DNA of 64,000 bases, from NCBI RefSeq assembly GCF_003814705.1, contig NZ_RKRA01000001.1, positions 124,001 through 188,000 on the forward strand, given 5' to 3'. The notes under the pieces are model-generated. The model had not been told where the DNA came from. It saw only the letters and a program-made list of their open reading frames with translations, and did not search any database. Both the position numbers and the translations under genes were made by a program. Source of the DNA: Georgenia muralis (GTDB taxonomy: Bacteria > Actinomycetota > Actinomycetes > Actinomycetales > Actinomycetaceae). Positions 54,952 to 63,596 of this stretch are shown here, in pieces (within the stretch, counting starts at the first letter, position 1; every line of letters begins with the position of its first letter).

Positions 54952-57900
54952 TCAGCCCTGGGCCGCCTCCTCGGTGGCCTCGGCCGTCGGCTCCGCCGTG
55001 GCCTCGTCGTCGGGCGCGACCTCCCCGGTCGCGTCGGCGATCTCGGCCTCGGCGGCGAGAGCGTCCTCGATGGCGGACTGGAGGCGCTGCTGCGCCTCGC
55101 CGTAGGCCGTCCAGTCGCTCTCCGCGAGAGCGGTGTTGCCGTCGGCGATCGCCTGCTGGGCGTCGGCGAGGGCGTCGGTGAGACGCTCCTGGGCGGCGGC
55201 AGGCACCTCGGTGGTGCCATCGGGCTCCTCGCCATCGGGGGTCTCCTCCGGCGGGGCCACCTCGGCGTCGCCGGCCTCGGCACCGGAGTCGCCGCCGAAG
55301 ACCTCGTCGAGGGCCTCGTCGAGCGTGGAGGCGAAGCCGATCTCGTCACCGAAGGAGACGAGCACGCGCTGCAGCAGCGGGTAGGACGTGCCCTGCGCCG
55401 ACTGGACGTAGACGGGCTGGACGTACAGCAGGCCGCCGCCGACGGGTAGCGTGAGCAGGTTGCCGAGCTGGACGTCCGAGTTGCCCTGCCGCAGCAGGTT
55501 CAGCTCCGAGGAGACGGCCGGGTTGGAGTTGAAGTTGTTCTGCACCTGGCCCGGACCGGGCACGGTGAGGTCCGAGGGCAGCTCGAGCAGCCGCATCTGC
55601 CCGTAGTCCTCGCGCACCTCGCCGGCGGTGTCCCCGGTCTCGGAGTCCACGGCGAGGAAGCCGGTGAGGATGTTGCGGTCGGTCTGGCCGCCCGGGATGA
55701 AGCTCGACGTCAGGGAGAACTGCGCCTCGTCCTGGGCGGGCATCTGCATGGTGAGGTAGTACGGCGGCTGCGGCACGCCGGCGGCGGCCGTCGGGTCCGT
55801 CGGGATGTTCCAGAAGTTCGACCCGGAGTAGAACGACGCCGCGTCGGTGACGTGGTACTCGCTGAGGAGCTGCCGCTGGACCTTGAACAGGTCCTCGGGG
55901 TAGCGCAGGTGGCTCATGAGGTCACCGCTGATGTCCTCGACCGGCTGCACGTGGTCGCCGAAGATGTTCTGCCACGTGTCCAGGATCGGGTCGTCCTCGT
56001 CCCACTCGTAGAGGGTGACGTCGCCGTCGTAGGCGTTGACGACCGCCTTGACGGAGTTGCGGATGTAGTTCACCTGGGCCGGCGCCACGCCGACGGCGGC
56101 CGGCACCCCGTTGACCGTGGTGAGGGAGTCCGTCGTCGCCTCCTCGAGCGACTCGCGGGCGGAGTAGGGGTAGTCGTTCGTCGTGGTGTACCCGTCGACG
56201 ATCCAGACCAGCTCCTTCGGCGTGGCCTCGTCGCCGTCCATGTCCACGACCGCCGGGTAGGCCTTGGCGTCGAGCGTGAGGTACGGGGCGACCTTGGACA
56301 CCCGCTGGTGCGGGTCGCGGTCGAAGAGGATCTGCGACTCCTCGGTCACCCGGTCGGAGAAGAGGATCTGCATGTCGCCGAACTTCAGCGCGTAGAGCAG
56401 CTTGGCGGCGATGTTGCCGATCGACGGCCCGCCGTCGCCGGTGTAGGTGTTGTTGACGGCGCCGTTGGGCGCGTCGTCGTCGGGGTAGTCCAGCTCCCAC
56501 GGGTCGGTGCCCTCGGGCGCCCCCACGATGGAGTAGTCGGGGCTGAACTGGCCGAAGTACACCCGCGGCTCGTACTCGCCGAGCTCACCGGTGCTCGGGA
56601 TGCCCTGCTGGAAGAACGCCGGACGCCCGTCCGAGCGCGTGGTGTTGCCGTACGCGGCGACCACGCCGAACCCGTGGGTGTAGACGGTCTTGTCGTTGAC
56701 CCAGGTGCGCTGCTCCGCGCCGAGACCGTCCTGGTTGAGCTCGCGCACGGCAATGACGGTGTCGCGGCTCTCGCCGTCGATCTCGTACCGGTCCACCGCC
56801 AGGGTGGTCGGGAAGCCGTAGTACTGGCGGTTCTGCTGGAGCTGGTTGAACGTCGGCGCGACGATCTGCGGGTCCAGCAGCCGGATCGAGGCGGTGGACT
56901 GGCTGTCCTCACGGAGCTGGCCGGCCTCGGCCTCGGTGGTGGCCGAGTACGTCTCGACCTCGACGTCCTGCAGGTCGTACGCGGCGAGCGTGCCGTCGAT
57001 GTTGCGCTGGATGAACTCCCGTTCGAGCTCGATGGCGTTGGGCTCCACCTGGAAGCGCTGGACCACAGCCGGGTAGGCCGAGCCCACGACGATCGCCGAG
57101 ACGATCATGACCCCGATGCCGGCGACCGGCAGCCGCCAGGTGCCGCGGAAGGCGGCGACGACGAACAGCACCGCGACGACGACGGCGATCCCGGCGAGGA
57201 TCGCCTTGGCCGGGATGTTGGCGTTGACGTCGGTGTAGGAGGCCCCGGCGAAGCGGGCGTTCTCCCCCACGAGCACGGAGTACCGGTCGAGCCAGTAGCT
57301 GGCCGCGATGAGCAGGACGAACACCGCCGCGAGGATGCCCAGGTGCAGACGGGCGGCCGGGGAGATGCGCTGGGCGCGCGGCGCCAGGGAGATCCCGCCA
57401 TAGAGGTAGTGCGTCACCACGGCCGCGGCGGCCGAGAGGAACACCACGGTCATGAGGAAGGAGATGAGCATCCGGATCACGGGCAGGGTGAAGACGAAGA
57501 AGCCGATGTCGAGCCCGAACTGCGGGTCGTCGATCCCGAACTGCTCACGGTTGAGGAACGTCAGCACCTCGCGCCACTGGGCGGAGAGCGAGGACCCCGC
57601 GAACAGGCCCAGCACCAGCGGGGCGCCGATCATGATGAGGCGGCGCAGCGGCTCGATCGACTCGCGGTACTTGTCGAGGTTGCGCTCCTCCGGCGTCGTG
57701 GGCGGGTAGACCTGCCGCTGGGAGTAGGCGAGGTGGAGGTTGAGCCACACCGCCCCGCCCATGAGCAGGAAGCCGAGGGCGAACAGCGCCCCGCGGGTCG
57801 TCCACTCACGGATGAGGACGTCGGTGAAGCCGAGCTGGTTGAACCACTGGATCTCGGTCCACACCTGGGCGAGCCCCATGACGACGGCCGCGAGGACGGC

Positions 57901-57987
57901 GAGGACGACGATCGTGGGGACGAGCGCCCCCCGCCGCGGCGCGGGTCCGTTCTGGCTCGGTGGACGGGGGACGGATGGGGACGTCAC
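54952..57987 (-). CDS. UPF0182 family membrane protein
   Basis: 1011 aa. About seven membrane segments lie in the first 320 residues (IVVLAVLAAVVMGLAQVW, GALFALGFLLMGGAVWLNLHLAY and others), followed by a large extracytoplasmic domain with FPTTLAVDRYEIDGESRDTVIAVREL and THGFGVVAAYGNTT, and an acidic Glu/Ala-rich C-terminus. Conserved in actinobacteria, function unknown. Its place beside the PDZ protease and DUF2342 genes matches the mycobacterial Rv3193c-Rv3195 order. Confidence 0.93.
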   Translation of the reverse strand: MTSPSVPRPPSQNGPAPRRGALVPTIVVLAVLAAVVMGLAQVWTEIQWFNQLGFTDVLIREWTTRGALFALGFLLMGGAVWLNLHLAYSQRQVYPPTTPEERNLDKYRESIEPLRRLIMIGAPLVLGLFAGSSLSAQWREVLTFLNREQFGIDDPQFGLDIGFFVFTLPVIRMLISFLMTVVFLSAAAAVVTHYLYGGISLAPRAQRISPAARLHLGILAAVFVLLIAASYWLDRYSVLVGENARFAGASYTDVNANIPAKAILAGIAVVVAVLFVVAAFRGTWRLPVAGIGVMIVSAIVVGSAYPAVVQRFQVEPNAIELEREFIQRNIDGTLAAYDLQDVEVETYSATTEAEAGQLREDSQSTASIRLLDPQIVAPTFNQLQQNRQYYGFPTTLAVDRYEIDGESRDTVIAVRELNQDGLGAEQRTWVNDKTVYTHGFGVVAAYGNTTRSDGRPAFFQQGIPSTGELGEYEPRVYFGQFSPDYSIVGAPEGTDPWELDYPDDDAPNGAVNNTYTGDGGPSIGNIAAKLLYALKFGDMQILFSDRVTEESQILFDRDPHQRVSKVAPYLTLDAKAYPAVVDMDGDEATPKELVWIVDGYTTTNDYPYSARESLEEATTDSLTTVNGVPAAVGVAPAQVNYIRNSVKAVVNAYDGDVTLYEWDEDDPILDTWQNIFGDHVQPVEDISGDLMSHLRYPEDLFKVQRQLLSEYHVTDAASFYSGSNFWNIPTDPTAAAGVPQPPYYLTMQMPAQDEAQFSLTSSFIPGGQTDRNILTGFLAVDSETGDTAGEVREDYGQMRLLELPSDLTVPGPGQVQNNFNSNPAVSSELNLLRQGNSDVQLGNLLTLPVGGGLLYVQPVYVQSAQGTSYPLLQRVLVSFGDEIGFASTLDEALDEVFGGDSGAEAGDAEVAPPEETPDGEEPDGTTEVPAAAQERLTDALADAQQAIADGNTALAESDWTAYGEAQQRLQSAIEDALAAEAEIADATGEVAPDDEATAEPTAEATEEAAQG

Positions 57988-58153
57988 GGAGCAGCACCTC
58001 AGCTGATTGGTCGAGCATTACGGGGACGGGCGCCTCGCGCGCGTGCCCTGCGTGCTCAACGTGCCGCCCGGGTCCAAGGTTCCCACACCACCGGCCCTGC
58101 CCGGCGCCGACCGGCGGCGCGGACCGCGGCGGCCCGTGCGCGATCATGGGGTC

Positions 58154-58711
58154 ATGACCGACGCCCCCCAGCTGCCCACGCCCCGTCTCCAGGCCCTGCG
58201 CACGGCCGTGCGTGACATCGAGCGCCACGTCGCCGGCCTGGGCTGGGACTCCCCCGTCCTCGTCTTCGCCCTCGTGAACACCGCCGGGGCACTGGCCGCC
58301 AACCCGGCCCTCGAGCGGGACCTGCCCACCGACGCCGTCCTGGCGGCCCAGGAGGACCCCGAGCACCTCACCAGCATCGAGCAGGACGGCCTGCCGGAGT
58401 CCGCCACCCTCGAGGAGCTCCTCGGCCGGCTCGCGTGGCCCGAGGAGGTCGACGGCGCCGCGATCGTCGTCGAGCGCATGGTCGTGCCGCCGGAGGCCGA
58501 GTCAGGGATGCCCCGCGAGGCCGACGCCGCGGTGGAGTACCTCATGGCCCACCCCGACCGGCAGGACGTGCGGATCGCCGCGGGCGTGCTGCGCACCGGG
58601 GAGTCGTGGTGCGCGCTGCGCACCCGGGCCAACGACTCCGACGACGAGGTCGGCGGCTCCCCCGACGCCGTGCCCGGCCTGGTCGAGGCGCTACGCGACA
58701 CCTTCCGCTGA
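58154..58711 (+). CDS. PPA1309-family protein
   Basis: 185 aa. The core LPTPRLQALRTAVRDIERHVAGLGWDSPVLVFALVNTAGALAANP and HPDRQDVRIAAGVLRTGESWCALRTR match the conserved actinobacterial PPA1309 group. No function is known. Divergent from the UPF0182 gene (gap 166 bp) and converging with the protease gene. Confidence 0.85.
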   Translation: MTDAPQLPTPRLQALRTAVRDIERHVAGLGWDSPVLVFALVNTAGALAANPALERDLPTDAVLAAQEDPEHLTSIEQDGLPESATLEELLGRLAWPEEVDGAAIVVERMVVPPEAESGMPREADAAVEYLMAHPDRQDVRIAAGVLRTGESWCALRTRANDSDDEVGGSPDAVPGLVEALRDTFR

Positions 58712-58745
58712 CCGGCCGCCGCCGTCCGGCGCCGCCGCGGGTGGC

Positions 58746-59909
58746 CTATCCCGTACAGGAGGGCAGGCCGTCCCCGCCGCCCGTCCCGATCTCCTCGACG
58801 GCGGCCCGGGCCTCGGCGAGGGTGCCCACCGGCACCACGCGCAGGCCGTCGGGCACGTGCCCGACCACCTCGGCGCAGTTGCCCGCAGGGGCGAGGAACC
58901 ACTCGGCACCGTCCCGGCGGGCACCGACGAGCTTCTGCCGGATGCCGCCGATGGCGCCGACCCCGCCGGCGAGGTCGACGGTGCCGGTGCCGGCCACGAC
59001 CTCCCCACCGGTCATCTCTCCCGGGGTGAGGGTGTCGATGATCCCGAGGGCGAACATGGTTCCGGCGCTCGGTCCGCCGATGTTGTCGATGTCGAACGAG
59101 ACGTCCACGGGCAGCTCGACGTCCGGCAGCAGGCCCACACCCAGGAGGCTGCCCTGCGGCGCCTCGACGTCGGGCGCGGTCACCGGCGCGGTCGTGGTGA
59201 CCTCGACGACCTCCGCCATCCCGTCCCGGTCCACGCCGACCCGGACCACCGTGCCGGGCGGGGTGACGTCCAGGACGCCGACGAGGTCGGCGAAGTCGGC
59301 CACGTCGGAGCGCGCCTCGCCGGCGGGCTGGACGGAGGTGATGACGTCGCCGGGGCGGATGACGCCGTCGGCGCCCGAGCCCTCGGCGACCTCCCCCACG
59401 GTCATGACCATGGGGACGTCGTAGCCCACCTCGGTCAGGGCCGCGACGGTGGCGTTCGTCTGCGAGGACGTCATCTGGGCCGAGGACTGGTCCTCGAGCT
59501 GCTCGCGCGAGACGCCCTCGGGGTAGACCGCCTCGCGCGGAAGGACCACCTCGGTCCCGTCGAGCCATGCCCCCAGGGCTCGCAGCGCGCTCACCGGGCG
59601 GAAACCCGGGCCCCCGAGGTAGGAGACGGTGGTCAGGCGCAGCTCGCCGCTCGTGGGGTAGGTCTCGGCGCCCTCGACCGTGATGAGCGGCTCGCCGTCG
59701 TGCTCGGCGAGGGTGTCGACCGTCGGTCCGGGCTGCTGGACGACGTAGGGCAGCGGCACCATGGCCATGACGAGGAGCAGCAGGGCGACCAGGGCGCCGG
59801 AGACGACGAGGGTCACCGCGCGCCGGGGCACGAGGGACTCGCCGTCGCGGGTTCCGACCCCGCCCGCTGCGGCGGTCTCCTGCTCGATCACCGGGACATC
59901 ATGCCGCAC
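58746..59909 (-). CDS. PDZ-domain Lon-type (S16) serine protease, YlbL-like
   Basis: 387 aa. One membrane segment lies near residues 28-48. A PDZ domain covers about 135-225 (GVIRPGDVITSVQPAGEARS). The S16 catalytic Ser is in NIGGPSAGTMFALGI near 275 and the Lys in GAIGGIRQKLVGA near 320, the Ser-Lys dyad. The active site is extracytoplasmic. Matches the mycobacterial Rv3194c position. Start codon is uncertain: GTG 59909 or GTG 59891. Confidence 0.92.
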   Translation of the reverse strand: MRHDVPVIEQETAAAGGVGTRDGESLVPRRAVTLVVSGALVALLLLVMAMVPLPYVVQQPGPTVDTLAEHDGEPLITVEGAETYPTSGELRLTTVSYLGGPGFRPVSALRALGAWLDGTEVVLPREAVYPEGVSREQLEDQSSAQMTSSQTNATVAALTEVGYDVPMVMTVGEVAEGSGADGVIRPGDVITSVQPAGEARSDVADFADLVGVLDVTPPGTVVRVGVDRDGMAEVVEVTTTAPVTAPDVEAPQGSLLGVGLLPDVELPVDVSFDIDNIGGPSAGTMFALGIIDTLTPGEMTGGEVVAGTGTVDLAGGVGAIGGIRQKLVGARRDGAEWFLAPAGNCAEVVGHVPDGLRVVPVGTLAEARAAVEEIGTGGGDGLPSCTG

Positions 59910-59938
59910 GAGTCTGGGAGAACCCCGGGGGCCGCCCG

Positions 59939-60032
59939 GGAGGATCCCGGGAGCGCCGGACCGCCCGGAGGAGGATGTCGGGAGCGCCGGGCCGGCCTCC
60001 CGGAGGAGGATGGCCGGAGCGCCGGACCGGCC
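59939..60032. repeat. Three imperfect direct repeats upstream of two divergent genes
   Basis: GGAGGATSYCGGGAGCGCCGG-type units start at 59939, 59970 and 60005 (31- and 35-bp spacing). They lie in the gap between the protease and DUF2342 genes. Confidence 0.75.
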
Positions 60033-60135
60033 CCGGCGGTGCGCCCTGAGCGAACCGGGCCCGGCGCGTGGGCCCGGGCCGGGACCCGCCGGGACCCCGG
60101 CGGTTACCGTGGTGGTCCACGACCAAGGAGCAGCG

Positions 60136-61656
60136 ATGAGCCAGCACCCCGACCAGCCGGCCGGCGGCGAGCCCGCGAGCTGGGAGCAGCTCCTGCGCTC
60201 GATGATGGGACCGGAGGCGGCCGCCGAGGCGATGCGCGCGATGCGCGCGTCCGGCCTGGACCCGGACGCCATGTCGAAGGCGGCCGGGCTCCCCACCGAT
60301 CGCAACCAGCTGATGATGTTGATCGGGCAGATGCAGCAGCTGCTCGCCTCCGGCGGGGGCGGCCCCGTCAACTGGGACCTCGCCCAGTCCCTCGCCCGCC
60401 AGAGCGCCTTCGCCGGCGGCGACCCCGCCGTCACCGCCGCCCAGGCCGAGCAGGTGCGCTCGGCCCTGTCGGTGGCCGAGCTGTGGCTCGACGCGGCCAC
60501 CGAGCTCGGCCCCGCGGGCGGCCGGCACGAGGCGTGGAGCCGGGCGGACTGGGTCGAGCGCACGCTGCCGGCGTGGAAGGGCCTCTCCGAGCCGGTGGCG
60601 ACGTCGCTCTCCCAGGCCCTGGTGGACACCATCGCCGCTCAGGCGGAGCACCTGCCCCCCGAGGTCCGCGCCATGGCCGAGCAGGTGGGCGCGGCGCAGG
60701 GCATGCTCCGCCAGCTCGGCGGCGCCGTCTTCGGGATGCAGCTGGGCCAGGCCGTCGGCGCGCTGGCACGCGAGGCCTTCGGCACCTCCGACACCGGCCT
60801 GCCGCTGGTGGAGGAGCCGGTGGTCGCCCTGGTCCCGGCCAACGTCGCGGAGTTCGCCGAGGGCCTGGACGTCCCGGCCGATGAGGTGCGCCTCTTCCTC
60901 GCGGTCCGTGAGGTCGCCCACGCCCGGCTCTTCACCCACGTGCCGTGGCTGCGCGGGCACCTGCTGGGCATCGTCGCCTCCTACGCCCGTGAGATCACCA
61001 TCGACACCGGCGCGATGGAGGAGGCGGTGCGCGGCATCGACCCGACGGACCCCGAGCAGCTCCGCGAGGCCTTCGCCGGTGGTGTCTTCGCCCTCGACCG
61101 GTCCCCCGCTCAGGAGGCGGCCCTGGTCCGTCTGGAGACGGCGCTCGCCCTCGTCGAGGGATGGGTCGAGGAGGTGACGGCCCAGGCGGTCGCGCCGCAC
61201 CTGCCCGCCGGGGTGCCGATGCGCGAGATGCTGCGCCGGCGCCGGGCGAGCGGCGGACCGGCCGAGCAGACCTTCGCCAGCCTCGTCGGGCTGGAGCTGC
61301 GGCCCCGGCGGCTGCGCGAGGCCGCCTCGCTGTGGGCGAGCCTGGGCGCGCAGCGGGGCGTGGCCGACCGCGACGCGCTCTGGTCGCACCCCGACCTCAT
61401 GCCCACGCCGGAGGAGCTCGACGACCCGGGCGGGTTCGTCAGCTCGCGCCAGGCCGCGCGCGACGCCGAGCACGACGTCGACGAGGCACTAGCCGCCCTC
61501 CTCGACGGCACGCTCGCCGGCGGCGGCGACGACCGCGGAGGTGCCGAACGGGACGAGGGCACGAAGGGGACCGCGACCGGCGACGAGCCCGACGACGAGC
61601 CGGGCGGGACGGGTCACGGGGCCGGCGACGAGCCGGGCGGGACGCCCCGCGCCTGA
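60136..61656 (+). CDS. Zinc-dependent metalloprotease family (DUF2342)
   Basis: 506 aa. N-terminus SWEQLLRSMMGPEAAAEAMRAM and the core LGGAVFGMQLGQAVGALAREAFG near residue 195 match the family. The helix FLAVREVAHARLFTHVPWL near 253 sits at the place of the zinc-site helix in this group. The C-terminal tail is acidic and disordered. An AAGGAG site precedes the ATG. It is divergent from the PDZ protease. Protease activity is a family label, not shown by an HExxH in this sequence. Confidence 0.87.
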   Translation: MSQHPDQPAGGEPASWEQLLRSMMGPEAAAEAMRAMRASGLDPDAMSKAAGLPTDRNQLMMLIGQMQQLLASGGGGPVNWDLAQSLARQSAFAGGDPAVTAAQAEQVRSALSVAELWLDAATELGPAGGRHEAWSRADWVERTLPAWKGLSEPVATSLSQALVDTIAAQAEHLPPEVRAMAEQVGAAQGMLRQLGGAVFGMQLGQAVGALAREAFGTSDTGLPLVEEPVVALVPANVAEFAEGLDVPADEVRLFLAVREVAHARLFTHVPWLRGHLLGIVASYAREITIDTGAMEEAVRGIDPTDPEQLREAFAGGVFALDRSPAQEAALVRLETALALVEGWVEEVTAQAVAPHLPAGVPMREMLRRRRASGGPAEQTFASLVGLELRPRRLREAASLWASLGAQRGVADRDALWSHPDLMPTPEELDDPGGFVSSRQAARDAEHDVDEALAALLDGTLAGGGDDRGGAERDEGTKGTATGDEPDDEPGGTGHGAGDEPGGTPRA

Positions 61657-61741
61657 GCCTGTGGACGACGCCGGCGGGCCGGCGCCGTGACGTGCCACCG
61701 TTCCTCCCGTACGCCGGGCCACCGGCGGGAGGGAGGGCACG

Positions 61742-62776
61742 GTGCGACTGCGACCCGGACTGACGGTCCTGTGGCGCCGCCCCGGTGAGAGCCAGGTCGG
61801 CACCGACCCGCGCTGCGCCGTCGTCCTGGAGGGGCTGACCGAGGGCGAGCAGTGGCTCGTGGAGGCGCTGCGGCGCAGCCCGACCGCGGCGGACCTGCTG
61901 CGGCTGGGCCGCACGCGCGGCGTGCCGCCCGAGCGCGTGCGGGAGCTCACGGCCCTCCTCGAGCGCTCCGGCGTCCTCGACCCCTCCGACGCGCCCGGGC
62001 ACGGCCCGGTCCCGCCCGAGGAGGCCTACTGGTCGCGGCTGCGGGCCGACGGCGACGGTGGCGCCGTCATGGCGGCGCGGGCGGCCGCCCGGGTGGCCCT
62101 GCGCGGGGTCGACCGGCTGGGGATGGCGCTGGCGGTCACGCTGGCCGCCGCAGGCGTCGGCACGCTGCTCCTCGACGACGACGCCCCCGTGACGACGGCG
62201 GACCTGGGCGTCTTCCACCCGCGGGACGTGGGCCGTCGCCGGGGGCGTTGCGCGACCGAGCACCTGCGGTCGGCGTTCCCCGCGCTGCGGACCTCCGCCC
62301 CGGCGGGCACGCGCCCCGACGTCCTGGTGGCGGTGTCCTACGGCGTGCCCGACCCGGTCCGGCTGCGCCCGTTGCTGCGCGAGGACGTCGTCCACCTCCC
62401 GGTGGTGGTCGGTGACGTCGACGTCGTGGTGGGACCCCTGGTGGTGCCCGGTCGGGGGCCGTGCACCCGCTGCCTCGACCTGCACCGCACCGACGCCGAC
62501 GACGCGTGGCCGGCGCTCGCCACCCAGCTGCGGGTCGCGCCTGCGCCGGGCACGGAGGTCACCGTCGCGGCGCTGGGCTCGGCGCTGGCGGCCCACCAGG
62601 TCCTGGCCGCGATCGACGGCCGGGAGGTCGGCGTGAACGCTGCCAGCCTGGAGGTCAGCGCGTTGGACCCGGTGCCCGTGGTGCGCCGCTGGACCGTGCA
62701 CCCGCGGTGCGGGTGCGACCGGGTCGGGGAGGACGCGCGGACGCCGGTGGCGGCCGGGGCGCTCGGCCCCGGCTGA
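61742..62776 (+). CDS. ThiF/E1-like cyclodehydratase-type protein
   Basis: 344 aa, GTG start. The N-terminal region resembles a RiPP-recognition winged helix (GEQWLVEALRRSPTAADLLRLG), followed by an E1-like fold that lacks a clear P-loop (AVTLAAAGVGTLLLDDDAPVTTADL). Zinc-type cysteines lie in CTRCLDLH near residue 242 and HPRCGCD near 322. It resembles TOMM cyclodehydratase partners but has no peptide or YcaO gene nearby. Matches the mycobacterial Rv3196 position. Confidence 0.75.
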   Translation: MRLRPGLTVLWRRPGESQVGTDPRCAVVLEGLTEGEQWLVEALRRSPTAADLLRLGRTRGVPPERVRELTALLERSGVLDPSDAPGHGPVPPEEAYWSRLRADGDGGAVMAARAAARVALRGVDRLGMALAVTLAAAGVGTLLLDDDAPVTTADLGVFHPRDVGRRRGRCATEHLRSAFPALRTSAPAGTRPDVLVAVSYGVPDPVRLRPLLREDVVHLPVVVGDVDVVVGPLVVPGRGPCTRCLDLHRTDADDAWPALATQLRVAPAPGTEVTVAALGSALAAHQVLAAIDGREVGVNAASLEVSALDPVPVVRRWTVHPRCGCDRVGEDARTPVAAGALGPG

Positions 62777-62838
62777 CCACCGGCGTCACGGCCGTCCTGC
62801 CCTGTCACGCACGTCCTGCCCTCGTGGGGCGGGTCCGC

Positions 62839-63210
62839 TCAGGCGACGACGTCCTGCTTGCGCGGGCGACCGCGGCCGCGCTTGCGGGCGACGACGACGC
62901 CGTCGACGAACACCTCGCCGCCCCACACGCCCCACGGCTCGGCACGTTCGACGGCACCGGCGAGGCAGGCCTCGCGCACCGGGCAGGCCTGGCACAGGGC
63001 CTTGGCGCGCTCGACGTCGGCGGTGCGCTCGGCGAACCACAGGTCGGTGTCGTCCGCGACCTGGCAGGGGGTCGCGACGGCCCCGGGCCGGCCCGGGGTG
63101 GACAGGACGCCCCAGCCGGGGTCGCCGGCGAACGTCAGGTCCGCCGGAGCGGCCGGCCAGGTGGTGGATGATCCCTGGCTGATCTGGTCGAGAAGGGCGG
63201 TGAGCTGCAC
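62839..63210 (-). CDS. whiB7: WhiB7-type redox-sensing transcriptional activator
   Basis: 123 aa from GTG. Four cysteines (PCQVADD near 49, ALCQACPVREACL near 73-82), the EPWGVWGGE turn, and the C-terminal AT-hook KRGRGRPRK that defines WhiB7. It activates antibiotic-resistance genes with sigma-A in mycobacteria and Streptomyces. A roughly 300-nt leader with a uORF and hairpin lies upstream, and uvrD2 follows the same order as in mycobacteria. Confidence 0.95.
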   Translation of the reverse strand: MQLTALLDQISQGSSTTWPAAPADLTFAGDPGWGVLSTPGRPGAVATPCQVADDTDLWFAERTADVERAKALCQACPVREACLAGAVERAEPWGVWGGEVFVDGVVVARKRGRGRPRKQDVVA

Positions 63211-63273
63211 GAGCCTGCTCCTGATGCGTGTCGTCTAATGTCCGGGGAGGGGCCGGGTGTCGTACGACGACGA

Positions 63274-63302
63274 CGGCCGCGGTCCCAGTGGGAACGCGGC
63301 CG
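63274..63302 (-). terminator. Attenuator-like hairpin in whiB7 leader
   Basis: CGGCCGCG...CGCGGCCG arms with TCCC/GGGA inner pairs and an AGT loop give a 12-bp stem with one internal mismatch. It lies 21 bp after the uORF stop, upstream of whiB7. A run of TCGTCGTCGT follows on the minus strand. Confidence 0.7.
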
Positions 63303-63322
63303 GAGCTCGTGCTGAACGAGGT

Positions 63323-63448
63323 CTAGGTCCGGGTCGCGGTCCCGAGGGCGGCGATGCGCAGCGTGCGCGGGCGCGCGCCAGCCACGGAGGTGCCGAGGCT
63401 GGGCGCGACGCTGAACCGGGCAATCGCGTACGTGGCGTTGGTGAGCAT
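63323..63448 (-). CDS. Upstream ORF (41 aa) in whiB7 leader
   Basis: Starts MLTNATYAIARFSVAPS from an ATG with a GGAGGAGGTG-type site 8-18 nt upstream and ends in TAG at 63323. Translation of a uORF controls whiB7 attenuation in mycobacteria; the same role here is likely because a hairpin follows it. The peptide may act only through its translation. Confidence 0.75.
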   Translation of the reverse strand: MLTNATYAIARFSVAPSLGTSVAGARPRTLRIAALGTATRT

Positions 63449-63525
63449 CACTCTCGAGCACCTCCTCCGGCGTGGGGGATCCTCTGTGCTGGCTAGGCAG
63501 GACCCGGTCGAATCGGACATGGGAA

Positions 63526-63564
63526 GCCTAGACCCGCGCCGGATCGGCGGGCAATCCTTTTTCG
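63526..63564 (-). promoter_or_regulatory. whiB7 promoter with A/T-rich activator element
   Basis: On the minus strand GAAAAAGGA lies directly upstream of -35 TTGCCC (63549-63554), then 17 bp, then -10 TAGGCT (63526-63531). This matches the WhiB7 autoregulated promoter form, an A/T-rich segment just before a weak -35. Confidence 0.75.
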
Positions 63565-63596
63565 CGACGACTTTTCGGCGGGTTCCGCGGACGGTC

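Larger units (their letters stand above)
63211..63596. other. whiB7 leader and promoter region
   Basis: 386 bp between uvrD2 and whiB7. It holds an A+T-rich promoter, a 41-aa upstream ORF and a strong hairpin; no other gene is seen. Confidence 0.7.
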
